A program made the translations under genes and the position numbers. 64,000 nucleotides of DNA, from assembly GCA_016617785.1 (NCBI GenBank), contig JADILM010000002.1:1674001-1738000 (forward strand), in the 5' to 3' direction. Positions 11,667 to 22,517 of the stretch are shown one piece after another (the first letter of the stretch is position 1; every line of letters starts with the position of its first letter). The notes under the pieces are model-generated. The model did not search any database and was not told the DNA's origin. It saw only the letters and a list, made by a program, of their open reading frames with translations. The stretch is from Sporobolomyces roseus. Lineage: Eukaryota; Basidiomycota; Microbotryomycetes; Sporidiobolales; Sporidiobolaceae.

Positions 11667-13710
11667 TCACAGATCACGAAGCTTCTCCGTCGTCAGATCC
11701 TCTTTACTCTCCATCCCGCTCTCGCTCGCCGAATCAGCGTTCGCAATCGTTGCGCCAAGCCATTGAGTTGGAGCAACGAAACTCTCGGTACTCGCGGCAC
11801 GATCGAATGCTGGTCGCTGTAGCTTGAGGCGGTCGAGTTGAGGAATCGTGTAATTGCTTGTAGTAGCCGAACCATAGGAATTCGAATGGTGCAAGAGATG
11901 AGTCGATGTTGTCGGAACTGATTCGGAGGTATCGCCTCGAGAAGGACTTGAAGACGAAGATGTAGAAGTCGAAGGATCATTTCCTCCTCCTCCTTGAATC
12001 GCTTCGAGACTAGGTCGAGGTCCGTAAGATTCAGTTCGAAGGTGAACGGGAAGAGCGAGACCATTCGAAGAGAGTCGGTGTGAGAGGGTGTTTGATCTGC
12101 TGTGTGGAGTTGATACGTCGTAGTGAGAGGTGGGGGATGTCGAGCGTGGTCGCAATTGCTGAGGGGGAGAGGCTGGTCGATGACCGTCTGATTGAGCGGT
12201 AGGATAGATATTAGGATAGTAAGCGAAACCGGAGAGTCGATGATCTGGGATTGGAGGTAGGTTCTGAGGGTAGGAAGAAGGAGAGGCGTATTCTTGCGAG
12301 TGGCCGTGGGAACTTCCTCCTCCTCCTCCATTCGCAGAGTAGACGGATAATCGATTCGAAGTGCTTCTTGTGGGTTGACCTCCGAACCCTCCATCACTCC
12401 TACTTCTCGATACTCCGTGATAGCCCATAGCTGCTGCTCCAATCGCTTCGGCCGATCCAGCGGCGTAACCTTGAGGACCACTCGGCATCGGCGAGAATTG
12501 TGGATTCTCGTGATAAATCTCTGCCATCGCTCGTCCTCCAGCTCCTCCAGCTCCGTACCAACTCTGATGACGTTCCAATGTCGCAGCGTCGACCTCTCGA
12601 TCGTTGTCTCCTCCAAACTTTTCATCGTCGATCCCTCCTCCTCCTCCTACTGCACCCGTTCCGACCAAAGTTCCTCCCGTCGCAGTTCGATTCCTTCCCG
12701 TCATTGTTCCATAGTATTCTCCATGAGCTGGTGGTGCCCATGCATCCTCCTCAATCTCGTCATCTCCCTTCCTGAACAATCCTCGTTTCTTCATGAGAAT
12801 GAAACAACAGACTGCTAAAATCAACATAACAACTCCTGCTACAACTCCTCCCGCGATCGCTCCCTTGTTGTGACTCGCCGAGTTGGAGTTGTTCTTCGGA
12901 ACGTTGAGGAGAGTAGGGACGGAAGAAGCGAAAGTTTTCGCATGCCCTGAATTGTCGGTCGTCGTGAAATAAAGGGTCAAGTACGAAGTCGATAACACCA
13001 TCTCTTGCGATCTCGTCGACGTGACTGCTCCGGCATTAGGGGATACGGCGACTCCTGCAGTCGTCTCGGTCGATGATTGTCCAGGAATGAAAGTCGAAGT
13101 CGTCGTGAGGAATCTCGTTGAAGAACTCGGTCCCACCATTTCGACTGATTCAGAGGTGATGACGGTCACTTGAGATGTCGGTGTGGCGGCAGGGGTGCGA
13201 GAGGTAGGAGTGGAAGGGGTAGCCGTGGGAGTAGCGGAGCAAACTGTACTGACTTGGCCATACGAAGTGCTGAGAACTGTAGCGACGGATTCTCCGGTAC
13301 TGTAAACTGTCGTGGTCGAGCCCTATAGTTCGGATCGATCGAGATGAGTGAGTTGTAACCTCGGGCTATTCGCAAGACCGAGAGAGGGATTTGAGGCTCT
13401 CGAGGTATGAGACTTACCGGTAGAACTGTGGGGTATGATGTGAAAGAAGTCGTCGTTGAGCAAGCCGCTGGACTCTCTCCACTTGCAGCTGGATCGGTAG
13501 GTTGAGCAGGACAGTTTGTGACTACAACTGCGGAGGAAACGGTCGAGGTTGAACCAGGGAAAGTCGACTTGAGACAAACGAAGAGAATCAGCTCACTCCC
13601 TCTCGAGAGTCCGGATGGAGAGTACTCACTACTTGTTCATTGGTGAATGTACTTGTACTATAACTGGTATAGACTGAACTAGTGCCGGTTACCGTTTGAC
13701 AGTTTGACAT
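11667..13710 (-). CDS. Ser/Thr-rich single-pass plasma-membrane protein (mucin-like ectodomain)
   Basis: Starts at 13710 (MSNCQTVTGTSS) and is spliced through exons near 13710-13629, 13563-13418 and 13323-11667. The first 240 or so residues are dense in Ser and Thr with very few Cys, as expected for an O-mannosylated stalk. Then come a Gly/Ala-Val membrane helix (AIAGGVVAGVVMLILAVCCF) and a basic stop-transfer MKKRGLFRK. The long cytosolic tail (about 330 residues) is rich in Ser, Pro and Gly. The layout recalls fungal wall-stress sensors of the Mid2/Wsc type, but no WSC cysteine domain is present. No N-terminal signal peptide is visible, which is odd for this topology. Function unknown. Confidence 0.65.
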
Positions 13711-14003
13711 TGTTGAAAGAAGAAAGAAGAAGGAATGCTTGGTCTAACGCCGAGGTTGAAGCCGACTTGACGAGGTCGAGTGGTGGTAGTAGGTGGTATA
13801 AGCACTACTGCTACTGCAGCAGGCGGAAATCCAGCAGAGTCTGAAGAGTGAGTTGAAGGGTGGAGAAGTGAGCTGTTTCAACTTTCCACCCTTATCGATC
13901 CACCTTTTCGAAATTCGAGTGTCGATCCCTTTTGCCGATTAATGAACCTTGTCTTTCGATCACCCCTTCAACTTCTACCAATCACTTTTCAATTCTCTCA
14001 CCT

Positions 14004-15294
14004 ATGGCGAGGTCTGTTTCAAGAGTTTTCCCATCTGTTTCGCATCTCTTAGACTGATTCACACCTTCGTCGACTCTAGACTACGAGCATTGCTGATTGA
14101 TCTGAGCGGTACTCTGCACGTCGATTCGACGCCGACAAGAGACGCTGCGAATGCCCTGAAACGGCTCCGCGCGGAAGGGATCATTTTGCGCTTCGTTTCA
14201 AACACTTCGAAAGAATCGAGTCCGTCCACTCCCTCTCGCATTCCTTCTACGTCCACTTCGCTAAGTTCACAACGATGACAGGATCCTCGCTGTTGGAGAA
14301 GATGCGAAAGATGCAGCTCGACGTTCGGGAGGACGAAGTAAGCTTTCTTCACCGATCGAATCTCCAACGTTCTCCTTTCCTCTTTCGCATCAAGCTCGCA
14401 AACCGCAACCCTGATCATTCGAAATCCTTATTTGCCGTCGTCGTCACAGCTATTCACTTCGTTATCTGCCGTTAGAGATCTCGTCGCTCGTCGCAACCTA
14501 AAGTGAGCGTAGTTCTGAGATCACTTTTTCGAAGCAGGACCTAACGACGTCTCACTCGGGCAGTCCTTTGTACCTTCTCTCGCCTTCAGCCGTCCTAGAT
14601 TTACCGCCTTCGACTATACCCTTTGACAGCGTCGTCGTTGGTCTCGCACCAGCTTCGTTCGAGTATTCGAGGTTGAACGAAGCTTTCCGATTGTTGTCGG
14701 GCGAAACTGGAGAGGGCAAGAAGGGAAGTGTACCGCTCATAGCGACTCATAAAGCACTCTACTTTGGCGACAAAGACGGAGAGTTAAGTCTCGGGCCTGG
14801 TGAGAGCATTCCCTCTGATTGAGCGAAATAAGCGACCTCTCAAGCTGCAGTAGTCAGGCTAACACCAGTGACACTGGACACAGGTCCTTTCGTATCAGCA
14901 CTGGAGGAAGCAGCTGGATGTCAAGCCGAGATTGTTGGAAAACCTTCAGAGAGTTTCTATCAACTCGCGCTCGACTCTCTGTCTTCACATGGGTTCTCTC
15001 GCTCCGAGATTGGAATGATCGGTAAGGCGATGTCTACTCTAGACTGTCGATGCAATACGACGGAATGTACTAACGATTCGAGGTTGTTCGACAGGCGACG
15101 ATTCCCGACAAGACGTTGGACCAGCAGTTTATCGTCTCGGCCTTCGACGAATCCTCGTCAAGACTGGAAAGTACCGAGCTGGAGATGAGGACAAGATATC
15201 GAGTGAAGTCGGGAGAGAAGGAGAGACGACACCGGGTCCTGAGATGGTTTGCGAAGATTTCGCAAGAGCTGTCGAAGAGCTTTTGCAGGAGTAA
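14004..15294 (+). CDS. HAD-superfamily phosphatase, HDHD2/LHPP-like
   Basis: Seven exons. Exon 1 is only 8 nt (ATGGCGAG, 14004-14011), and joining it to 14080 gives MARLRALLIDLSGTLHVD. That is the HDHD2/LHPP form of HAD motif I, where the second Asp of DxD is replaced by Ser (DLSG). Motif II is RFVSNTSKES. Later blocks are VVVGLAPASFEYSRLNEAFRL, GKPSESFYQLAL (motif III Lys) and MIGDDSRQDVGPA (motif IV), ending ILVKTGKYRAGDEDK. These match the IIA-capped HAD group with phosphohistidine/phospholysine or pyrophosphate activities reported for LHPP; HDHD2's substrate is not settled. Introns 1 and 2 use GTC-type donors (GTCTGT, GTCCGT). The stop is at 15292-15294, only about 200 bp before LEU1. Confidence 0.85.
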
Positions 15295-15492
15295 TGGAGC
15301 TGTAATGAGATTCGGATCGTCCGCTGTTTGTCGATGTAAAGTCCGAGTGAGCAATGCTAGTGGTCTCGGAGCTGAATGTCGAGGTCGAACCTACTTGACT
15401 CTTGAGGAAGCGCTTTTTTCGGCGCAGTTTCATTTGCAGTTTCACGTTGCGGATTCGGCACGATTTCTCCTCTTTCCCTCCACTTTCCCACA

Positions 15493-18400
15493 ATGTCCTC
15501 TTCCAGCGTATGTAGCATTCTCTTCTGAGCTGCAAGAAGACCCTTATAGCTCACTCTACCGCCTTCCTCGCGCAGACCTCGCCACGAACTCTTTACGACA
15601 AGGTGAGTTACATCTCTCTCCTCTCCTCTTCGCTCCTGGACTGATCAGTCTAGCGATGTAGGTCTTTGATAACCATGTTGTCCACATGAGCGAAGATGGT
15701 ACTGCCATCATGTACATCGATAGGTTAGTTTCACACTCTCGAAACTAGTCTACAATTCACCTCGACTACTTCCTCGATCAAGCCGACTACTCGCAAGATC
15801 AGCTTAGAGGATAGAATAAATACTTTCTACGGCAGGAAGGGCTGCTTAAGAGGGAGCGCGAGGAGGGAGTAAATTATGATGCTGGAATAACGGAATTGAG
15901 GGATCAGCCGTGTACTGCTCATCAGTTAAAGGCGGAGGAATAGAGTAGGGAGTAGCATAAGGGGTATCGAGAAATCTGTGCTGACTTGATTCGAGTTACA
16001 TAGGCATATCGTTCACGAGGTTACTTCCCCTCAAGCGTTCGAAGGACTCGCCAAAGCTGGTCGCAAGGTCCGAAGAACAGATTGCACTCTCGCTACTGTC
16101 GACCACAATGTGTAAGTCTTGTTCCGTCTACCTTTTATAGGATTCTCGAAACTTATGATTCTGCGTGACAGTCCTACCGCAAACCGAAAGAACTACAAGG
16201 ATTCAGCATCATTCATCAAAGAGTGAGTAAGCGAAGAATCCCATTGACGAATTGCAGATTGACCAATTTTGGACTTCTCGCAGAGCCGACTCTCGTCTTC
16301 AAGTCATCACTCTCGAAGAGAATGTTAAGAAGTTCGGCGTCAACTTCTTTGGTATGACTGATAAGCGACAGGGTATCGTTCACGTGAGTCACAGTCCACT
16401 TTCTCCCGTTCGAACCCGAAATTGACATTTTCTCGCTCACAGGTCATTGGTCCTGAGCAAGGTTTCACTCTTCCCGGTGCCACTATTGTCTGCGGTGACT
16501 CTCACACTTCAACTCACGGAGCTTTCGGTGCTCTCGCTTTCGGTATCGGAACTTCCGAAGTCGAACATGTTCTCGCTACTCAAACTATCCTCCAAAACAA
16601 GTCGAAGAACATGCGAGTACAAATCGATGGACCTCTTTCGGATGGTGTCACGTCGAAGGATGTCATGCTTCACGTTATTGGAATGATTGGAACTGCTGGA
16701 GGAAACGGTTCAGTTATCGAATTCTGCGGTACAACTATGGACGCTCTCTCGATGGAAGCTCGGTTAGTCCTTCGTTTGTATCATGTCGAGACAGCACAGT
16801 CGCTCATGATATTCTCTGAGGATCAACAGTATGGCAATGGCAAACATGTCGATTGAGGGAGGAGCTCGCGCTGGAATGTTCTGCCCCGATGAAACTACTT
16901 TCAAATACCTCAAGGGCAAGCCTATGGCTCCCAAGGGTGCTGAATGGGATGCCGCAGTCGAGTTCTGGAAGGTGAGCAACATCCTGCGTTTCCTTGCTTT
17001 CCCTTTTTGCTTACTCTTTCGCTTTGTTTTTTTAGGGTCTCCGATCAGATGAAGGTGCTCACTACGACCGAGTGGTCAAGATTAACGCTGCCGATATTCC
17101 TCCTACCGTAACTTGGGGTACTTCTCCTGAAGACACGATCGACATCACTGGTACCGTTCCTCGACCGGAGGAGGCCAAGAGTGAAGAGGAGAAGGGCAAG
17201 ATTGAGCGAGCTCTCACTTACATGGGTCTCGAGGGAGGTATGAAGGTTCAAGACATCAAGATCACCAACGTTAGTCGACATCGACGATTCAGACCTTCTC
17301 TCTCTTCGCCAGATAAGCTGACTTGTTTGCGATTCGACTAGGTCTTCATCGGTTCTTGCACCAACTCTCGTATTGAGGATCTCCGAGCAGCTGCTAGCGT
17401 TGTCAAGGGTCGCAAGGTTGCCGAGGGAGTTTACGCGATGGTCGTTCCCGGATCTGGTCTCGTCAAGGAGCAAGCAGAGAAAGAAGGACTCGACCGAATC
17501 CTTTCCGAAGCTGGATTCGACTGGCGAGAGGCAGGATGCTCCATGTGTCTCGGTATGAACCCCGACATGCTCACTCCCGGACAACGATGCGCTTCAACCT
17601 CGAACCGAAACTTCGAAGGACGTCAAGGACCTGGAGGACGAACTCATTTGATGAGTCCTGCTATGGCTGCCGCTGCTGCTATCGCTGGACACCTCGCCGA
17701 TGCACGTCAATACGCTCAAGGATCAATCGTCGAACCTACTCCAGCAGTCGATATCGGAGTTGACGCAGAGGAGGAGGTTCCCACAACGAAGCAACCTGCC
17801 GATGCTGCCGACGATGGTGTTTCTCAGTCAGATGCTGCACCCGAAATGACCGCTCCCGTCACTGGAGCTGCCGCCGCTATGCCCAAGTTCGAAGTCATCA
17901 AGGGAATCGCAGCTCCTCTCGAACGAGCAAACATTGATACCGATCTCATCATTCCCGCTCGTTTCCTCAAGTAAGCTCTCTCTGCTCCACTCTGTTGCAT
18001 AGCCGAGTACCTGAAGTTGACCCATCCCTTGCTTCTTTCAGGACTATCAAGCGAACTGGTCTCGGGGTTTCCCTTTTCGCCGCTCTCCGATACAACGCTG
18101 ATGGATCAGAGAAGCCCGAATTCATCCTCAACCAACCTGGGTACCGGGAATCGAAGATCCTTGTCGTTTCAGGAGGTAACTTTGGATGTGGTTCTTCTCG
18201 AGAACACGCTCCTTGGGCTCTTCTCGATTTCGGTATTCGAACAGTCATCGCTTCTTCTTTCGCCGATATGTATGTTGATATTCACCCCACCTACTCTGCT
18301 TTTGGAAGGCGGCGGCTGACGCAGGGCCTATCAATCGTACAGCTTCAACAACAACATGTACAAGAATGGTTCCCTCCCCGTCGTTATCCCCGAAGACAAG

Positions 18401-18748
18401 ATTGCGCTCCTTCTCGAAGATGCGAAATCAGGACAAGAGATCGCCGTCGACCTCCCGAACCAAGTCGTTAGAAGAACAAACGGAGACGAGTACTCTTTCG
18501 AAGTTGATGCGTTCCGAAAGCACTGCCTCGTCAATGGACTCGATGAGATCTCGCTCACTCTCGAGAAGGAGAAGGATATCCTCAAGTACGAGCAAAAGAG
18601 GACGGCAGTATGGCCTTGGTTCGATAGAAAAGCGTACAAGGGTAAAGTGTGAGTTTACGTTTCTCTAGTTTCCTATGATTTGATCGAGTTCCTGACTTCT
18701 TGATCCTCCTCGTCGCTTAGTGAACAACCCAAGAAGACTGATTGGTAG
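15493..18748 (+). CDS. LEU1: 3-isopropylmalate dehydratase (single-chain Leu1)
   Basis: Isomerises 2- to 3-isopropylmalate in leucine synthesis through a [4Fe-4S] cluster. Recognisable from TLYDKVFDNHVV onward: [45 protein letters not shown] (cluster Cys) and [11 protein letters not shown] (two more cluster Cys). An Ala-rich linker follows, then the swivel domain with [14 protein letters not shown] and [17 protein letters not shown]. About 780 residues, as in fungal Leu1 where large and small subunits are fused. About ten introns; the stop is at 18746-18748 after QPKKTDW. The first exon is uncertain: ATG 15493 followed by GTATGT is plausible, but the only acceptors giving the right frame leave an intron of about 30 nt. 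One intron (15724-16003) is 280 nt, far longer than the others. Confidence 0.93.
15724..16003 (+). other. Unusually long LEU1 intron (280 nt)
   Basis: The intron splits the Arg codon in YIDR|HIVHEV; donor GTTAGT, acceptor ACATAG. It is over four times the usual intron length here. It contains ATGATGC (15876-15882, one mismatch to the C box RUGAUGA) and CTGA at 15981-15984, the latter also being the likely branch point. The CTGA motif lies about 100 nt downstream and no flanking stem is evident, so a hosted small RNA is only a weak possibility. Confidence 0.3.
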
Positions 18749-19169
18749 AGACTGCTCTACTCTGTCAGGACCAAGCAGAAGAAACCTTTATGTATCGACT
18801 TTTTCTTCCTCTCCCTCTCTCTCTCTCTCTAAAACGTACCATAGTCATTCTTCATTTCAGTTTTGCAACCTCGATATATATTCAGTCATCGCTATTGAGC
18901 ACTAGAGGGTCGAGAGTGTGTGAAGCAGCAGTTCGCGGGTCTTGAAGAGTTGCGAAATTGCGAAGTCGGAGCGAGAGTCGCCTTGTTGGTTTCTCTCCCT
19001 TCTCACCATTCACTCCTCTCAGCGCTAACGACTGCACTCAGCTAAGAAGAACGCCTAGCAGATATCGCTCAGCTTCTCGTCCTCTTCAGCCAACGCCTCT
19101 CGCTCTTCCTCCTTCATTTCAATTTCATCCAACATCTGGCTGACTCACCCAATCAAGCGCTAGTACTCC
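18749..19169. other. Intergenic between LEU1 and the Ivy1-like gene
   Basis: About 420 bp holding the LEU1 3' UTR and the promoter of the next gene. It includes a CT microsatellite (about 18,811-18,830). Nothing else recognisable. Confidence 0.4.
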
Positions 19170-21115
19170 ATGCCGCCATCTATAAGATCCACTAGAGGAT
19201 CGAACAAACCCCCTCCGAGCTCTTACAGATCACCTCCTTCTCCAACTCTGAGCGCGACGACAACGGCTTCTCAACTCGATTTGGGAGATGAAAGACCGCG
19301 TGTGATTATTACTAGAGCTGATGTGAGTACTCAGCAGCTCTGTCAGTACTGTCAGATCGGAGACTGACTCTCCAGACCTTCAATTTCGCTCCCCACCTCT
19401 TCTCTCTCTCCTCTTCTCTTTTCTTCCTCTCCTTCCTCGACGCTCTCCGAATATTCTACTTCCGTGCACTCGATCCACGACAGCTACGCGACTCAGCTTC
19501 AGCCTACGAGCAACTCTTAGCCTCAGCAAAAGCGTATCGAAATGCCCTCATCGCGCTCTCCTCCGCCTCGACGGGACTAGCAGGAGCACTCGAGACCTGC
19601 TCACGAGTGAAAGGAGCAGGAGAAAGTGCCGAGAACTTGATGGCAGCTAGTGGATTACATTATATGGTTAGCTCGAGTAGTTCAGTTCTTGTGAGTTCTC
19701 CCTCTCTCGGGTGTTTCGAGTAGACGCTGATAAGAGACAGAGAGGTTAGAGCGATACACTGTACAGAAGCTTTGAGGTTCCGCTCATGCACGCTTACGAT
19801 CAGTACACTTCGGATATCGCTGCGAGACATGTCGAGTACGAAGCGTTACTTTCCGACAAGACTACAAAGATTAGACAGACTGAAGCAGAGAACCTACGGC
19901 TAGGGAAGAAGAAGGTACGCTTCTTATCTCCTCCAATTTGACTCGCTTGAACAGAACTCATCGTCGTTGTCGTGCTGGGAGTAGACTCGAGATTTGAATT
20001 CGTTTCGACAAGCCTTGGCGAAACTGACGGAACAAGTCGCAGAGGTGGATGTGTGCAAGAGAAGTTACTATGAGGAGGTCCTGACGAGCGAGACAGAGAT
20101 GTGGGGTCAAATAGATCACAAGGTACGTAGAAGCTTTTTCTCGTTGCGAGCACTCCTAGGATTCATTCCCTTTCTACAGTCCCCGCTGACAATTGATCGC
20201 CTGAATCTTGTGATAGGTCTCGCTGTTACTGCGCTCAACCCTCGACCTCTCGGATCGATTAGCTTCAAAAGCCACCTCAGATCCAATCATCGAATTAATG
20301 CTCGAAGAACATCCCGATCCCTTCGACTCTTACCGACTCGAATCCGACGAAACTCGAGATGTATTCACTGTCTTGCCACCTATGAATCTCGGACTCGGTT
20401 CCTCGACTGGAGTAGGGGGAGGAAAGAAATTTGTTGAGGAAGAGAGGGAAACGGGTAGATCTAGGAATGGACATGAGAGGAGAGCTAGTATGGATAGTAC
20501 TGCTTCTCCTCGGAGGGGGGAAGGGAAGAAACCTGCGATGAGCGTCTCTGAAGTGCTCGGACTCGATCAACCGGACGGAGGAGAACGAACGACAACAACG
20601 AATGGTACACCACAACGAACGACGCAGACAGCTACGAATGACAAGGAGGATCAAGAGGATCAAGATGAATCAGGAGAATCTGGATTCCTTACTAGCAAAC
20701 CTACACCGACGGAATCTCCCGAACCTGCGACTTCTACTCCCATTACTCCAGTCGATTCACCTGCTCTGACCACTCCAACTCACGATCCATTCTCTGAACC
20801 ATCCCTCACCGACGAATCAGCACCTTTCCTCCCTACTCGGCCTGAAGCTACGCGGACGACTTCAGCAAAAGCCAGAGAGCACGGGAGGAGGTTGTCGAAA
20901 GTGACGGAAGTTGAACCGGTTGAAACGGATCCGATGAGCGGAGATTGGAGTAATCCCGTCAATTACGAGAGATCACTGAGTTCTGGATTGAATGGGAGAG
21001 ATGGTTACGAGAGTGGAGAGGTACGCACAGATTTCCTCTTTCTCGTTTCGCTTTTTCCTCCAACTCATCATTCCTTGTCTGTTTCTCACAGGATGAACCT
21101 GGATGGAGAGGGTAG
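19170..21115 (+). CDS. Ivy1-like phospholipid-binding BAR-type protein
   Basis: The helical core has ASAYEQLLASAKAYRNALIAL, GALETCSRVKGAGESAENLMAASG, SDTLYRSFEVPLMHAYDQYT, then LNSFRQALAKLTEQVAEVDV. This is the I-BAR-like pattern of fungal Ivy1, which binds phosphoinositides and Ypt7/Vps33 at the vacuole in yeast. The first intron is best taken as 19323-19482 (to ACAG|CTACGC), which joins ITRAD to LRDSASAYEQ. The nearer acceptor at about 19376 would insert a Phe/Leu/Ser-rich stretch that looks like a translated pyrimidine tract. A disordered, Ser/Thr/Pro/Glu-rich C-terminal half follows. The last exon (21092-21115) adds DEPGWRG and stops. Family assignment is by eye. Confidence 0.65.
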
Positions 21116-21369
21116 TCTCTGTGGTGCTTATGAGTGTTCCAATGTTGCTATATTCTTCGTTCTGCTCTCGAATTGTCGTTCTTGTCCCTCGCCTTGCACA
21201 ATTCGAAATCGTTCATCATGTCTTCGCGTCGTTCGAGTTCACGCTGAGAGTAATTCAAATTGCTGTGGTATAGATCTGTGTCTCCTTGGGAGCCCTGCTT
21301 GGTTGGTGTGTTGTGTATTTGAAAGTCATCGTTGCAGTTTCACTCTTTCCCTCACTCTCAATTTGTACA

Positions 21370-22517
21370 ATGGCAGCTCAGTGAGTCGCTCAAGCTGGCT
21401 AGTATATACCTTTGTATGCTCACTAACCCTGTGAACGAGTAGAGCGGTCGTCGATTGGTCTCGTATCACTACTAAACTCGGTTTGGGCAAAGGTGAATCT
21501 CATCTCACTCGCTACACCACCCGCTCCTACTCTGACTGATCAGGACTATTGTCAACAGAGACTCTTGCTCAACTGACGGCGTTCCGTAACCGTGCTTCAG
21601 CTGCACGAGTCGCCAACGCTCAGTTCAAAGAATCCAAAGTCAACATCGATTTCGAACACTACCGAGCACTCTTGAAGAACAAGGAGATCGTCGCAGAGGG
21701 AGAGAAGATCTTCAAGAGTTTCAAACCCGTCGATTACGATGTACAGGCTCAACTCAAGGCTATCTCGGCTTTCGAGGGAAAGGCTGTGAGTTATCGTTGC
21801 ATTCCGACACTGTACTGTAGCCTGGAGCTGGATGAGACGGTGTATGTTATGTGGGACTGTCAAGCGCGGGAAAGCTGCTTGAGGAAACGGTCGAGGATAG
21901 AATGATGGAGGGAAAGTGGGAGAAATCGTCTTGATCCACCTCCCAGGCTACGCTACTAGCTAGGACGGATACTGATCTAGACGTAACGCTCACAGGTCTC
22001 ATCCGCCAAGGAGGCTTCGACCAAGATTGAGTCTGAACTCGGAAACCTCAACAACACTTTGAAGAACATTGAGGATGCTCGATCTTTCGATGAACTTACC
22101 GTATGCCTTGCTTCCTCTCCCGCACTATTATTCGGTTGTACTAATGCCTTGAGGCGGATATACAGCTTGATGATGTTGCTAAGGCTCGCCCTGAAATCAC
22201 CAAGGCTGTTGAGAACATGGTTGCTAAGGGCAAATGGACTGTTCCAGGTTACACCGAGAGTATGTTCTACTCTTGCATATCCCTTCCCTTTGAACACAGC
22301 TGACGAGATTGTGTTTTACTTCCTTGCAGAGTTCGGAGTGAGTTTTTCATTAAATCCTCAGATTCCCCTGAGAACTGCTACTGACTTTCGCTTCCTGCCT
22401 CTCTTCACCTCGCTTCTCACCAATAGAACCTCAGTAAGCTTCCTCCTGCCTTGCTCCTCTCCGGAACAAAGGAACTGATTCGATTGCTCGTCTGTTCCCT
22501 CGTTAGGTGCTATCTAA
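21370..22517 (+). CDS. ATP7: Mitochondrial F1Fo-ATP synthase subunit d
   Basis: Peripheral-stalk subunit of ATP synthase. The spliced product (about 174 residues) starts MAAQAVVDWSRITTKLG and carries NIDFEHYRALLKNKEIV, ARSFDELTLDDVAKARPEI and the C-terminal KGKWTVPGYTEKFGNLSAI, which matches the end of yeast Atp7 closely. The gene has eight exons for this small protein. Exon 1 is 11 nt (21370-21380). Near the 3' end are an 8-nt exon (22330-22337) and a 7-nt exon (22427-22433), and the last coding exon is 11 nt (22507-22517). The 21786-21995 intron is 210 nt and contains box C/D-like motifs. Confidence 0.93.
21898..21979 (+). ncRNA. Candidate intronic box C/D snoRNA in ATP7
   Basis: Inside the 210-nt intron of ATP7: C-box-like ATGATGG (21902-21908, one mismatch to RUGAUGA) and D box CTGA (21972-21975), 63 nt apart. 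They are directly flanked by TAGA (21898-21901) and TCTA (21976-21979), which can form a 4-bp terminal stem. No clear C'/D' pair and no guide target were identified. The CTGA could equally be the intron branch point (CTGAT, about 20 nt from the acceptor). Confidence 0.3.

Noticed and set aside
19377..19482. Hydrophobic Phe/Leu/Ser exon in the Ivy1-like gene
   Set aside because: It looks like the pyrimidine tract of a longer intron; the acceptor ACAG at 19482 gives the expected RAD-LRDSASAYEQ junction.
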